Source of the DNA: Eretmocerus hayati
Lineage: Eukaryota > Arthropoda > Insecta > Hymenoptera > Aphelinidae
DNA: 64,000 nt
Assembly: GCA_029851415.1 (NCBI GenBank)
Contig: CM056744.1
Span: forward strand, 70,116,172 to 70,180,171
Reading direction: 5' to 3'
Below the pieces are notes generated by a model. It searched no databases. It worked only from the letters and a program-made list of their open reading frames with translations, and had not been told where the DNA came from. The position numbers were made by a program, and so were the translations under genes. Below are positions 46,774 to 57,400 of this stretch, piece by piece. Each line of letters begins with the position of its first letter. Within the stretch, counting starts at the first letter, position 1.

Positions 46774-48379
46774 TTGACGAGACCACCGTACGTTTATTTC
46801 CTATCGTATTCACCCCCAATTTCAATTTTCGCGACGGTAAGTTCAACGCTTGGACGACCCGATCAGCCACAAAAGAACAGTCCGATCCAGGATCAATCAG
46901 AGCGCGAGCTTCTATTTTCTGCCCGTGAGGCGCTTGTAAAATAACTCTGGCCGTTGCCAACAATCGCGGCTGTTTAGAAAACGCTGCTAAATTATGCACG
47001 AATGTACTATTTACCGATGACAAATTGTTATTTGGAGCGTCGCTTTCCGTGGCCGCCTTATCTACTGAATCTGGTTTCTCGTAATGCAATTTTGAATGAT
47101 GCGCTTTTTGACAGAAACTACAACGGTACATGGACTCACATTTGTCAGCAAAGTGACCTGACTTCAAACAATTTATACACAGTTTGTTGGATTTACAAAA
47201 TTCAAAACGCTTGAAAACCGACAGTTTTAAAAATCTGCCACAGCGATGAAGTGCATGTCTGCCCTTGCAACAAACACAGGGTGACGCATTTGCAACCGAA
47301 GACTCGCTTGAAGGATTTCCGACATTTGCATTAGCTGACCTATTTGCAAAATTGTTACGAGACCTTGAATTATTAGAATTTTGTGAAGAAGAATTCGAAT
47401 TGCTAGGCTGGCTCAGTCCGAGATGCGCTGTATTCAGAGAATCAATGCGATCTTCAATATATTTTTTAATCGAAACATAAGTGGAGAAACCCACAACAGA
47501 CTCCTGTCTAATAGTCCAATTCTCCCTAGTTCCAGGATCGAATTTTCGAACGATCAAATGCACCAACCGACAATCATAATGATCTACAGGGCACTCTAAA
47601 TCTCTAAGACCCTGCACAGCTTCCTCTGCCAAATTCAAGATATCTGCTAACGATGCCGCCGATTTTTCTTTGATCGTGGGTAAATTTATCAAGGCTTCTA
47701 AATGTAGGCGCAAACGAAGCCTAGCATTGTCATAACGCCGAACTCATTTTTGCCAAGCAGTCTCAAAACTTGTCTCAGCGAGCCTCGTGCCCTTAAGTAG
47801 TTTTGCAGCATCACCTTTTGCCGCGCGAAGTAGAAGTTGTACTTTGACTGAAGAGGCGAATGGTTTATCTATAACTATCGATTTGAACTGATCTTTGAAT
47901 AATTCCCAATCGCTTTGCTTGCCTGAGAATTCAGGAACTTCAATATGCGGCATGGATTGAACTTCGGCAGAAGCTTGAATAAATTGTTGAGCATCAAAAT
48001 TGTTTGTCATTTGAGCGGGATTAGTAGGAATCCCGGTTGGTAGTGTACGAAGCTGAATTCCTTTGGTTTCGAGTTTTTCTAATAGCCATGCCCGAGCTAC
48101 GCAATAATCATCCTCAACTTGCCTAAACACTGACTTTTTAAAATAATCGTGCTCCTTGAGCGTTGACCTGTGAGGGTATATTTCATCATGACGAGACACA
48201 AAATCGCTCCAGTAACCTTCAATGACTTGGATTCGAGTTTTCAAATAAGCCGGCGTGAGATTTGCTTCTCCGCGTTTTTTCGTATTCTCCACGAAATCAG
48301 TTATCCATGCTGCTTCATCCATCTGACGAGATACCAAATCCGAAGTCATTGTGAAACGAGGAAACCGAAAAACAAACAC
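46709..48379 (-). pseudogene. gag: BEL gag and aspartic protease, one in-frame TGA
   Basis: Start is ATG 48379 or more likely 48349 (MTSDLV). The Gag part is DUF1759-like (WELFKDQFKSIV). An in-frame TGA at 47746-47744, after AWQK, breaks the frame, which continues without shift. Downstream come a Q/N/S-rich linker, a cysteine-rich zinc-binding array (CVCCKGRHALHRC; LCINCLKSGHFADKC; CSFCQKAHHSKLH) and the protease motif ALIDPGSDCSFV, with D-P-G in place of D-S/T-G, a variant seen in BEL elements as I recall. The frame closes at 46709, inside the protease. Confidence 0.85.
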
Positions 48380-49247
48380 TCATAAAAGAAAAGAATAGGA
48401 TAGAGAAAGAACACAAACTTTATTCACGATACCCAGCTCGAGTGCCAAAATCAACGTAAACTCGTTGCAGAGCGAATTAATGATCAATATAAATCAAAAT
48501 ACCCGAACGCGCGCTGACAAGCTATGCTATTCGATGGTATTCTCTATTAGACAAACACGCGACGACACAAAACATCCAAGCTAACTACGTACCGACGAGT
48601 ACGCATGCACGCGCGAGCTGGGCAATAGCAGAAATCTTATTGTCAAGTTGCACGAGCAAGTTAAACTTTGATATGCCTCGTATTGGTACAAGCTTCACTG
48701 CATATATGCACATATACATATAAGCATGAGCTATACTGTCACGTATCGACACGACCGCCGAGGCAAAATCACATTCGCTCACGGTATACAATGAGCGGCT
48801 CGGCAACAGCTGCGCGAGGCTCAGCTGATGAGCTCGCTGGGGGGTCAGCGCGGCAACAATGCTGCCCGCTGCTTGCGGACGAACCGCCGAGCGAGGGGAG
48901 CGAGGGGAATAATGAGCGCGCGACAAGTGCCGCGGTTCAAATGATATGCGCGAGTATATGCATATATATATATCGCAATACGAATGATATGTGAGAAAGA
49001 GGAAAGATACTTTTACTCACTGGACGCTGCTTTCCCCTCCCGCGCTGCCCTGCAGCACTGCACTCTGTTCTCGGCGCCGCTGACCAGGGCGTCGAGAAAA
49101 TCCAGCCGATGACGTTGCTGGATATCACCCCGTGAACTACGAGGTGGTGATGCAGATGTGCGGTAGGCTGCTCGATCCGGCCAAAAGCCACTAAGCGCCA
49201 AAAACTGCCCCCGAGCTCGCTGGGTGGCGAACTCGTCCTGTTCTGGT
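48380..49247. other. BEL 5' leader
   Basis: Between the 5' LTR and gag on the minus strand. GC-rich parts (48780-48930, 49020-49220) contain open frames with no recognisable domain. No convincing primer-binding site is next to the LTR; the expected TGG start is not there. Read on the minus strand, the first TGGCG-type candidate is about 40 nt in. Confidence 0.45.
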
Positions 49248-51669
49248 CACGCCTCTAGCGGTCAAATTGGTATGCTGTCAATAACAATTTTTCAAAACAA
49301 AGAGGGAGTAAACCAATATACCGCTCCCTGCGGACTATTTTCCTTCAAATTTTGAAAAAAGTTCCATCGAAATCGGTGCAGAATTCAGCTCAAAAATTTG
49401 CAGATAGATTTGTTCAGTGTTGCTGAATTGTATCTGCAAATTTTCGAATTTGCCTCAACCGACGGTGGAAAATGGAGAAAACTATCCACGAATCAATCAC
49501 TCATAACTTTGATGGGAGTGATCCGATCATAGAAATCCGAAGTGAATTTTGTAGATCGTCAAAGAATCTACAATTTCTGTCCTATGGAAAATTTTCGTGC
49601 AAACCTTCCCTTGTGAGCCACAAGCCTCACGGAGAGGAATGAGCGGGCAAATCTCACGCGCCACGCCAAGCGGAGGTGAGAAACTACCCGTCTGTGTTTT
49701 AAATGAAGCGCCACGCCAAGTTTCTCTGAACTAACCCTCAATTTTCCGTGCGGGTTGTCTTTTGTCCGACGGGAAGCAGAAAATATGCGCCGGGAGAGGA
49801 AAAAATCGCCGATGCGCCTTGATTTCACGGGGCGCCCCGCTTGACCAGCGCGCGAGCGCGGCTATTCACATTATGCTGCTGCTCGTATATAACGCAGAAA
49901 CTCTAAATTATTGCTCCGGCATATATGGAGTAAAAACATTCCCTTGAGAATTCAAGAGCGTAGGGGTGCACGAATTTGGTGCCATACTTTTTCTCTCATC
50001 ACGTAAAATCATGTAATGCAGCCTTGAATGCGAGATGATTACATGACAACTACCTCCAAGTCGCTTTTTGATTCGGTGCAAATTTGGATGAATTTTGTTG
50101 TCTTTTTACATAATTAATACCTTTGTTTAACTGCATAAAATACGAGGCTCTCAATTTCAAAAATTTCAAGAGCGTTCTGATGACAAGAATTATCAAATTC
50201 GTATGTTATCTGTAAAGCATAATATACCTTATGGGCTCTTAGTTTATATACAAAATCTCAACGGATCATTGCAATGTACCGTGGTAAATTGGGGTCAAGT
50301 CCCGGACTCACACGTGAAAGGTCAAGATTCGAGCCCCGATTACAGAATTTTTTTTCTTTTTTCTTCTCAAAAATCTCTCCTCAAAAAATGGCAAACTCAT
50401 ATTACCATATATTCTGGTCAGAATCGAGAGTGGAATCAAAAGTCGCGAAATCACATGAGCCGTTAGCTAGAGATATACAGTTGAAGAATTATAAATTTTG
50501 CTCTAGAACTCATAATCTTCATTGAGATGTACTCAAATCTAACACGAGCTTGAAAAATTGTTGTACGATTTGAATGTAATGGTGTCACTTTGAGAGTATT
50601 TCGAAAAAGTTGTGGCGAGATATGGGAATATACCATGGAACTGAATTCACGGATCAACTCGCTATTTCTCGTAAGTATGGGAAGTTGACGAGAGACAGGT
50701 TGTAGATTCGACGAAAGACTTGGATTATCGCTGAAGATATTTCCCCTTCGAAGGATGAATGATAACTATCATTCATCATTATTAATTATAATCATCAATC
50801 TAATGATGCAAATATGGATAATATATGTAAATATAAATGATTATAATTATTTCCACAAAATTCGTCTCTCAGAAACTCGTGACATCGTAATTTCTCGGGC
50901 GTTTCTGGAAATTGACGACCGCAGCATGAAGTTTCATTACTCAATCTTCCACGACTCAAAATTATCACTCAATGAGGTCTTTGAGGACCAACTCAGACGT
51001 ATTGATATCCCATGAAATAGTCAGTAGTTTTAGCGAAATGATTATTTTTTTGGAACAGCATGTCTCCAACTCACGGCTTATGTGATTGTGCGATTTTTGA
51101 TATTACTCTCGATTCTGACCAGAGTATATGGTAATATGAGTTTGCTATTCCTCAAGGAGAGATTTTTGAGAGAAGAGGCTGGAAAGGGTCAAGGTGTTCT
51201 CGTGGTACCTTGGAGCCCTGATTTTAGAATCGGGATGTGCAGGAAGGGTTCACTAAATGACCACTCACTGTTTGGTTATACTGAACACAAAGTGAGAATA
51301 TATTCTCTTATAAAGTGTGCGACACTTGTGAGAAAAATAAAGATAAGACGCGGTGTGGGCGCGGCGCGAGGATTAAAGGGATCGAAAGTACGCGGTCGCG
51401 AGGACGGGCACCGGCGCGGGTATAATTATGCGCGAAAGCAGCACAGCTGATCGCTGCTTGCCGACCTGTGGCTAACTGACGAATTTCGAGCTGCGAGAGA
51501 GACTCGCAGAGAAGAGCAGGGCGGATGACAGGATCATCAGGTGCCAATTCGGCCAATGAAATTTGAATGATGTCACTCGCGTGACATCGAGGGGAAATCG
51601 CGGGTCATCGCACCGTGCTCCAACTGCTGAATTTCCCTCGAGTATTCGCAGGCTCGAGATACTTCAACA
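49248..51669 (-). repeat. BEL 5' LTR
   Basis: Partner of 39778-42199. A sharp break in similarity at both ends fixes the borders: TTCAACA, then diverging flanks at 51670, and CACGCC from 49248. On the minus strand it should carry the element promoter. I see no strong TATA box in the expected place. Confidence 0.9.
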
Positions 51670-51910
51670 GAGGCTGCTAAAAGAGATTAGCAGAATGCTT
51701 TCTCATTCCGAAATATGACCGTACCTTCAAGTGAAAGACGCAAATATGCAATTACTAACGAATATCAATTTTCATTACTTGAGACTCAAGTAAAAATTGT
51801 CACTTGCAATATAGACATATCCTCTATTCATACCAAATATTTGAACCTCTTGTCACGAAAAGACTTTGTCTTTGGGAAAGCAAAATTTTGCGTGGGTGGT
51901 TGATCATTAG

Positions 51911-53418
51911 CCGAAAAGGGTGACATACAATAGAAATATCTTGGGGAGGAGAACGGTCAAGGCTAAATCCCATTACGTGAACATTCTTAGGATGAAAAAT
52001 GGATTTTAGTGGAAACTGAACTAATTCTGAGTCACATTTCATTATTCTTCGTTCACGTTTTCCACTCAACCCTTCGATCGATCCTCCTGAAATTCTCATG
52101 AGTCATACAGGACCAGCCAAAAATGTGCTGAAAGGATTTGCAACTAATTCTATCAAACAGTGTTTGACTTACGCGTGTTTAAAAATAAAAATGTAAACGT
52201 TTTGGGAAATATCTTCTAAAATGAATTCATAAAAAAACAGAGTGAGCTAATGAAATGTTGCTGTTCACTGTAAAAAAAACTTTCGAAAAACTTCAACCAA
52301 CTGGTTGAATCAATAATTCAAACGGACGGTTGAATGGAAAATTCAACCATTTGGTTGAAAATCCAACCAAATGGTTGAAGAAAAATATTGAATTCTCAAC
52401 GAAACTGGTTGAATTTTCAACCAAATGGTTGAATTTTCCATTCAACCAGTTGGTTGAAGTTTTTCGAATTTTTTTTTTCAGTGTTGGCATGAGAGATCGA
52501 TTGGTTGATACAGAATTTGGGAGAAATTGTATGAGGAAAAAATAAAAAGTGATTTTGTTTCACATGGTGAAGAATTTATGATTTGAATTTTGTGAATGAA
52601 TAAAAATGGGAAATACAGATGAACAAAGTTAGAGAGAATAGACAAAAAATGAGTGTTTGAGTAACAGGAAGTTTCATATGAAAGTTGTGGAAAATAATAT
52701 TTGTAAATGAAATACTGGGATTTTCGACATTTCTCTCATTTTTGTTGTTTAGGAAGCATAAGTCATGAACCGTAAGATAAAATGAGGCGTAAATTCGTGC
52801 AACTTATCCTGAGGTGGTGCTCTATGACTCATCGAAATTTCAGGAGGATCGATCGAAGTGTTGAAGAGATAGAGTAATGCTCATACGGACACGGACATAC
52901 ACACACAGACACAGGCAGTGAGGGACAAAGATGAATCTTTTGCATGGAGTGGATGATCGTGGAGGAAAAAGGGTGACCTACAATCGAAAGATTTCGGCGA
53001 GGAGAAGAAAATGGTCAAGGCCGAATCCCATTAAAAAAAGATTTTCACAATGAAAAATGGATTTCAGTGAAAATTGAAGTAATTATGAGTCGCATTTCAT
53101 TATTTTTCGTTCACGGTTTCTCCTAAACCCTTCGATCGATCCTCCTGAAATTCTTATGAGTTATAGAGGACCAGCCAAAGATGTGCTAAAAGGATTTGCA
53201 ATTGATTCTATTAGACAGTTTTGGACTTACGGGTGTTTAGAAATAAATATGTAAAAATTGAATTCAGTTTTTGGAAAATATCTTCTAGAATGACTTCATG
53301 AAGAAATTTGGAGTCAGCTAATAAGATATTGCTGTTGGCATGATAGATCGACTGGTTGATACAAAATTCTGGAGAAATGTATGAGGAAAAAATGAAAAGT
53401 GGGTTTGTTTCATATTGT
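51911..53418. repeat. Direct duplication of a ~450-bp segment
   Basis: 51911-52565 (minus the inserted MITE) is a diverged direct copy of 52965-53418. Shared blocks include TTCGATCGATCCTCCTGAAA, GGACCAGCCAAA and GATCGA-TGGTTGATAC. No coding frame is maintained across the copies. Confidence 0.75.
52266..52483. mobile_element. 218-bp palindromic MITE with CAACCAAATGGTTG units
   Basis: Ends CACTGTAAAA and TTTCAGTG. Both arms contain CTTCAACCAACTGGTTGAAT or complement, and the centre repeats the self-complementary CAACCAAATGGTTG. The sister copy at 53331-53340 (GCTGTTGGCA) is the empty site and implies a TT target duplication (52264-52265, 52484-52485); GTT or TGTT is also possible. Confidence 0.8.
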
Positions 53419-53439
53419 AACGGCTGCGCCTTGTGTTAT

Positions 53440-53940
53440 GTGTGGGACGAATGGATGTATGAATGTAATGCTTGTTTTGAATGTTTGATGTGTACGATGT
53501 GTGAATGTATTTGTGTAACGTGTAAAATGAATGGATGTATGAATGTAATGCTTGTTCTGAATGTTTGATGTGTACGATGTGTGGATGTATTTGTGTAATG
53601 TGTAGAATGAATGGATGTATGAATGTAATGCTTGTTTTGAATGTTTAATGTATACAACGCATGAATATACTTGTGTAATGTGTTGTTTGAACGAATGTAT
53701 GAAATGTAATGAGTATTTTGACTGTTAGACTTGTGCAATGTATGTATACACTTGTGTGAAGAGTGTATTGAATAAATGTATGAGTGTAACGTGTATTCCG
53801 AATATTGGACATGTATAATGTATGATTGCACTTGTGTAATGTGTGTACTGAATGAATGTAGGAATGTAACGTGTATTTTAAGTATTTGATGTGTGTGAGG
53901 TATGATTATACGCGTGATATGTGAGTTGAATGTATGTGTT
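53440..53940. repeat. 80-bp minisatellite, about six units
   Basis: AATGCTTGT/AACGTGTAT landmarks start at 53467, 53547, 53627, 53708, 53788 and 53868. Similarity falls along the array. The minus frame 53436-53831 (rich in H, I, S and T) reads through the repeat and is not a gene. Confidence 0.85.
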
Positions 53941-54443
53941 GATTATACTACGGAAATATATAAAAGTTATGCGCGTTTTGAGATGGGAATGCGAAGATGA
54001 ATGTAATGCATAGTTTAAACGGTCGAAGTAAGTGCGAATGGGAAAGGTGGAAGTAAGTGTAAGGAAAGCGCGAGGAGGCGACGGGAAACCGAAGGGTAAT
54101 AAAGAACGAGTGACGAACGAGACAAGGGACGGAGAAAAACATCGCGGGTCCACGGTCAAGGTTGACTTTCGCCGAGCCGAAATTCCACTCTATGAACTAT
54201 TGCATACCCTTCACGCGGGTGGCTACATCAGTCTTGGCTCGGCCTATGTTCGGTATACGTGTATACTACGAATACCGACTTCTTTGACACTTTACCCAGG
54301 AATCACACCCGCCGCGTACCAACGATTGTAACCCTCTGGAATGTTGTGGGCGACCTTCCCATTAGAAGGAAATACCTTAGATTCTTAGAATCATCCAGAT
54401 GGTAACCCCTCCATCAGAAAATTCCAAACATTCCTTAATTTAG

Positions 54444-54480
54444 TATAAAAAGGGCTGCAGAAGAGCAGGGTCAGTTTAGT
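54444..54480 (+). promoter_or_regulatory. TATA box and initiator
   Basis: TATAAAA at 54444-54450 and TCAGTT at 54471-54476, the arthropod initiator consensus, 29 bp between the TATA T and the initiator A. Likely the transcription start of the downstream retroelement. Confidence 0.65.
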
Positions 54481-54580
54481 CTTTCTCCAGTTTTCCTCCG
54501 TGTCGGTCCTCTCGGCAGATAACCCTTCGGTCTAGAGTCAACTTCTCGCTGACCTTACGATCAAGTGTTGTACGTGTGTG

Positions 54581-54795
54581 TTATTGTGACAAACTAATCG
54601 AGTAAAAGTCAAGTGAACGAATAATCGAGAATATCGAGACCAATATCTCGATCAGTCCAACGACCGATATTTCGTTATTGTGACAAGTTGATCGAGTAAA
54701 AATCAAGTGAACTGAATAATCGAGAATATCAAGACCAATATCTCGATCAATCCAACGACCGATATTTTGTTATTGTAACAAGGTGATCGAGTGAA
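54581..54795 (+). repeat. 94-bp tandem repeat, ~2.3 copies
   Basis: TTATTGTGACAA or a variant starts at 54581, 54675 and 54770. The units contain ATCGAGAATATC and CCAATATCTCGATCA, themselves partly inverted (GATATTCTCGAT-type). Confidence 0.8.
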
Positions 54796-55456
54796 AATAC
54801 AGTTTGGTGATCAGAAATCTTCGAACATAGCGAAAATTTGATTATCAAGTTCCAAGTATCGCCGAGAATATCTCTGTACTGGTATTGTCATCAACAAGGA
54901 TAGAGAGAGCCATAAATGACATCCAGAATAATCGCAGCTACTCTTCGTTATTGACTACACTATTTTATCAACTTGAGAACAAGATTGTACAAGGTAAGTA
55001 ACAACTTCCAATTGATCATTGAGGATGCATTATTAGCTACAAAGTGACTAAAATATCGTATTAAGAATCGACGAATTGACAACCATAATCATAATCGTGA
55101 TTATCGATTTAAATTAATGATCACATATTCATACAACACATTCACATCCTACCAGACTTCCGCCCATAACCCATAACCCATAAACCATCACCCATAACCC
55201 ATGTGAACTCGAAATTCGCCAAATTTGTGATTTAATAGGAATTCGTCCAGGAACTCGTTTCGATAATCTTCAATTAGTCGCAACTCGTGTCATACATTCT
55301 AACCACCATCAACAGAAACCGATCTCTTCACTCCCTTACGCCCGGAGGATATTAGCTCCGCTATTGCCTCAAAAACTAGGGAATATTGGAGAATAAGTTA
55401 TAGAATCGTTGTGTATTTTTGAATAAAAGAAATTTGATTGTTGACTTAGTATTACT

Positions 55457-55838
55457 ATCAGGGGAACGCTACTATATACCGTGATTCGGTTGAACAGATA
55501 GCCCTTGTTAATCATTAATTATTTATTAATTATCCACATTATCAGGGGAACGCTACTATATACCGTAATTCGATTGAACAGATAGCCCTTGTTAATTATT
55601 AATTATTTATTGATTATCCACATTATCAGGGGAACGCTGCTATATACCGTAATTCGGTTGAACAGATAGCCCTTGTTAATTATTAATTATTTATCAATTA
55701 TCCACATTATCAGGGGAACGCTACTATATACCGTAATTCGGTTGAAGAGATAGCCCTTGTTAACTATTAATTATTTATTAATTATTTACATTATCAGGGG
55801 AACGCTACTATATACCGTCATTCGGTTGAACAGATAGC
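55457..55838 (+). repeat. 84-bp tandem repeat, ~4.5 units
   Basis: ATCAGGGGAACGCT starts at 55457, 55541, 55625, 55709 and 55793, exactly 84 bp apart. The fifth unit is interrupted after GATAGC by a solo LTR and continues after it (ATAGCCCTTGTCAATC at 56162). The units differ by only a few substitutions, so expansion was recent. Confidence 0.9.
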
Positions 55839-56161
55839 TGTTGGAAATATACTTATACAACTAAATAGAACCACACGAATATATTCAAATGAGCGCGCGT
55901 CTTTTGTTGAACAACGGAACGGTTTGGTTGCTACGCCGCCCCACGACTGTCATCACTTTGTTGTGAGCTCTGTTCTAGTGCAGTCACGCCGCCAGTTAAC
56001 CTCAACGAATTTTCCGCTGTGTATATCGTGCTTATTGTATATATTGTTTATTGTGCCTATTGAATTTACGAGTCTACGAATCAACGAGTCCTAAATAAAC
56101 GAGTCGTCAGTTTATATAAATTGTGTGTGTCTCCTGCTTCAAAAGCCCTGCCGTGCTCGCA
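55839..56161 (+). mobile_element. Solo LTR, 323 bp
   Basis: Starts TGTTGGAAATATAC and ends GTGCTCGCA, flanked by ATAGC on both sides (55834-55838 and 56162-56166). TG...CA ends and a 5-bp duplication are the mark of an LTR retrotransposon reduced by LTR-LTR recombination. TGTTGGAAATA starts are common in Copia-type LTRs (recollection). The strand given is arbitrary. Confidence 0.8.
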
Positions 56162-56257
56162 ATAGCCCTTGTCAATCATAAGGGATATGAGTGAGTGAGT
56201 ATTTGTGAAAGAATAATCAACGATTCTGTAACAGTGGTGTTATTTATAACAAAAATT

Positions 56258-56275
56258 TGGTGCATCGGCCGGGAA
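56258..56275 (+). promoter_or_regulatory. Primer-binding site, tRNA-Gly(GCC)
   Basis: TGGTGCATCGGCCGGGAA is an exact 18-nt complement of the 3' end of insect tRNA-Gly(GCC) including CCA (from known tRNA sequence). It fixes the start of the internal region of the retroelement. Confidence 0.85.
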
Positions 56276-56308
56276 ACAAAGTGAAAAAATCGGAGATGTT
56301 TAAAAACA

Positions 56309-57400
56309 TTGAATTCCATCAAATGTTCAAAAATGTCAAATTTTGACCAACCCGAAAACTCTGAAAATTTTCTAGTCTCTCAAATTAGCGGTTCAGGAAA
56401 TCGTGAAGCAACAAACGAGGTCGATTTCGGAGATACTTTGTTGAATAGATATTTGAACCAACAATTACAGTATAATACGTTCATTGAAAACGGTGGTTCT
56501 AATACAGATTTGCAAAGATTAGACAAGGAGTTGAAATTACTCGAAACTCAGATTGACAGATTTCTAGCTACACATAATATTGATTCAGATTTTTGTCAAG
56601 ATAAGAAGAGCCAACAACGGAAAGCCTTACGATTCGAAGACAAGTTCTTAACGTATAGAAATAAGGGTGGTGTTACGGTAGATTCGAGTTCAATCGTCAA
56701 CGATCACTCTGACATTGATACCCCTCAAGGAATCCCAAAACCAATCAAACCCGTGATCCGGCCATCTCTATTCAATCCTACTTCACAGAAAGGAACCAAG
56801 CCGACTCAGGACAAAATCCAACCCCAGACAATTACAGTTTCTGACACACAGATAGACGCAAGAGTTACAAGTGTACCACTCCAATTACACGAGTATCAAC
56901 GCACGAATGACCAAATCTTAACATTGAGCCCAATCACAAACTCTGAGAAGACTCTTCGACCAGAACAGCTCATCAAAACACTCACAATCCTTTTAGAAAC
57001 GGAAGATATTAAGAGGGAAAGGGTTACAGAATATTTGAATGATCCGGATAATATCGAAGAAATAGTAAAACAACATAACGAGGGTGACGATATTTACCAA
57101 TTGTACTGTTTTGCGAAGAAAGAGATCATTGGTTCACGAATCATACCCACATATCCCGAGGAGAGTGAGCAAGATAAGATTATATTGGAGAATTTGAAGG
57201 AGTCTACACAAACTTCCGCGAAATATATAAGCGCAGAAGCTACGAATAAATTTCTCGACAACAAAACTTTCGAGCCAAAACCAAAAGATAACAGCTTCGA
57301 TTTCAAACTTGAAAATCACCCAGATTCAGGAACTAAGAATCTCCTAGACCCCAAAACAGAACACAGAACTTTTACAATGTTTAGTGACTACAAAAAATGA
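56309..57400 (+). CDS. Extra ORF upstream of gag, unknown function
   Basis: A 363-codon frame with start ATG 56309 or 56333 (MSNFDQPENSENF), 34-58 nt after the primer-binding site. The product is polar and acidic, with an N-terminal leucine-patterned stretch (LQRLDKELKLLETQIDRFL, coiled-coil-like) and a proline/glutamine-rich centre; no signal, membrane segment or zinc motif. Its TGA overlaps the gag ATG (ATGA at 57397-57400), an arrangement that allows termination-reinitiation. It is open throughout while gag has three stops, so it may have been under selection more recently, or chance spared it. Could be an N-terminal structural or RNA-binding protein; I know no named match. Confidence 0.6.
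   Translation: MNSIKCSKMSNFDQPENSENFLVSQISGSGNREATNEVDFGDTLLNRYLNQQLQYNTFIENGGSNTDLQRLDKELKLLETQIDRFLATHNIDSDFCQDKKSQQRKALRFEDKFLTYRNKGGVTVDSSSIVNDHSDIDTPQGIPKPIKPVIRPSLFNPTSQKGTKPTQDKIQPQTITVSDTQIDARVTSVPLQLHEYQRTNDQILTLSPITNSEKTLRPEQLIKTLTILLETEDIKRERVTEYLNDPDNIEEIVKQHNEGDDIYQLYCFAKKEIIGSRIIPTYPEESEQDKIILENLKESTQTSAKYISAEATNKFLDNKTFEPKPKDNSFDFKLENHPDSGTKNLLDPKTEHRTFTMFSDYKK

Larger units (their letters stand above)
39778..51669 (-). mobile_element. BEL/Pao LTR retrotransposon, nearly full length
   Basis: An 11.9-kb element read on the minus strand: 5' LTR 51669-49248, leader, gag-protease-RT-RNase H-integrase (48379-43187), polypurine tract, 3' LTR 42199-39778. The LTRs start TGTTGAAG and are collinear over 2,422 bp. 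The flanks (GGGCGC on one side, GAGGCTGC on the other) show no matching target duplication, and the 3' end of the LTR (GGCGTG) lacks the usual CA. The right border may therefore be rearranged, or the element may come from recombination between two copies (inference). Coding lesions make it non-autonomous now. Confidence 0.9.
53941..56257 (+). repeat. Probable LTR and leader of a Ty3-type retrotransposon
   Basis: Holds a TATA/initiator promoter (54444-54480), poly(A) signal AATAAA near 55422, two tandem-repeat blocks and a nested solo LTR, followed by the primer-binding site at 56258. The LTR ends are not fixed, because no second copy is in the window; the 5' part (54040-54330) is GC-richer. 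The plus frame 54032-54331 is unsupported. I treat the stretch as 5' LTR plus expanded leader (inference from order). Confidence 0.5.

Noticed and set aside
53436..53831. A 131-codon minus-strand protein rich in H, I, S and T
   Set aside because: It reads through the 80-bp minisatellite.
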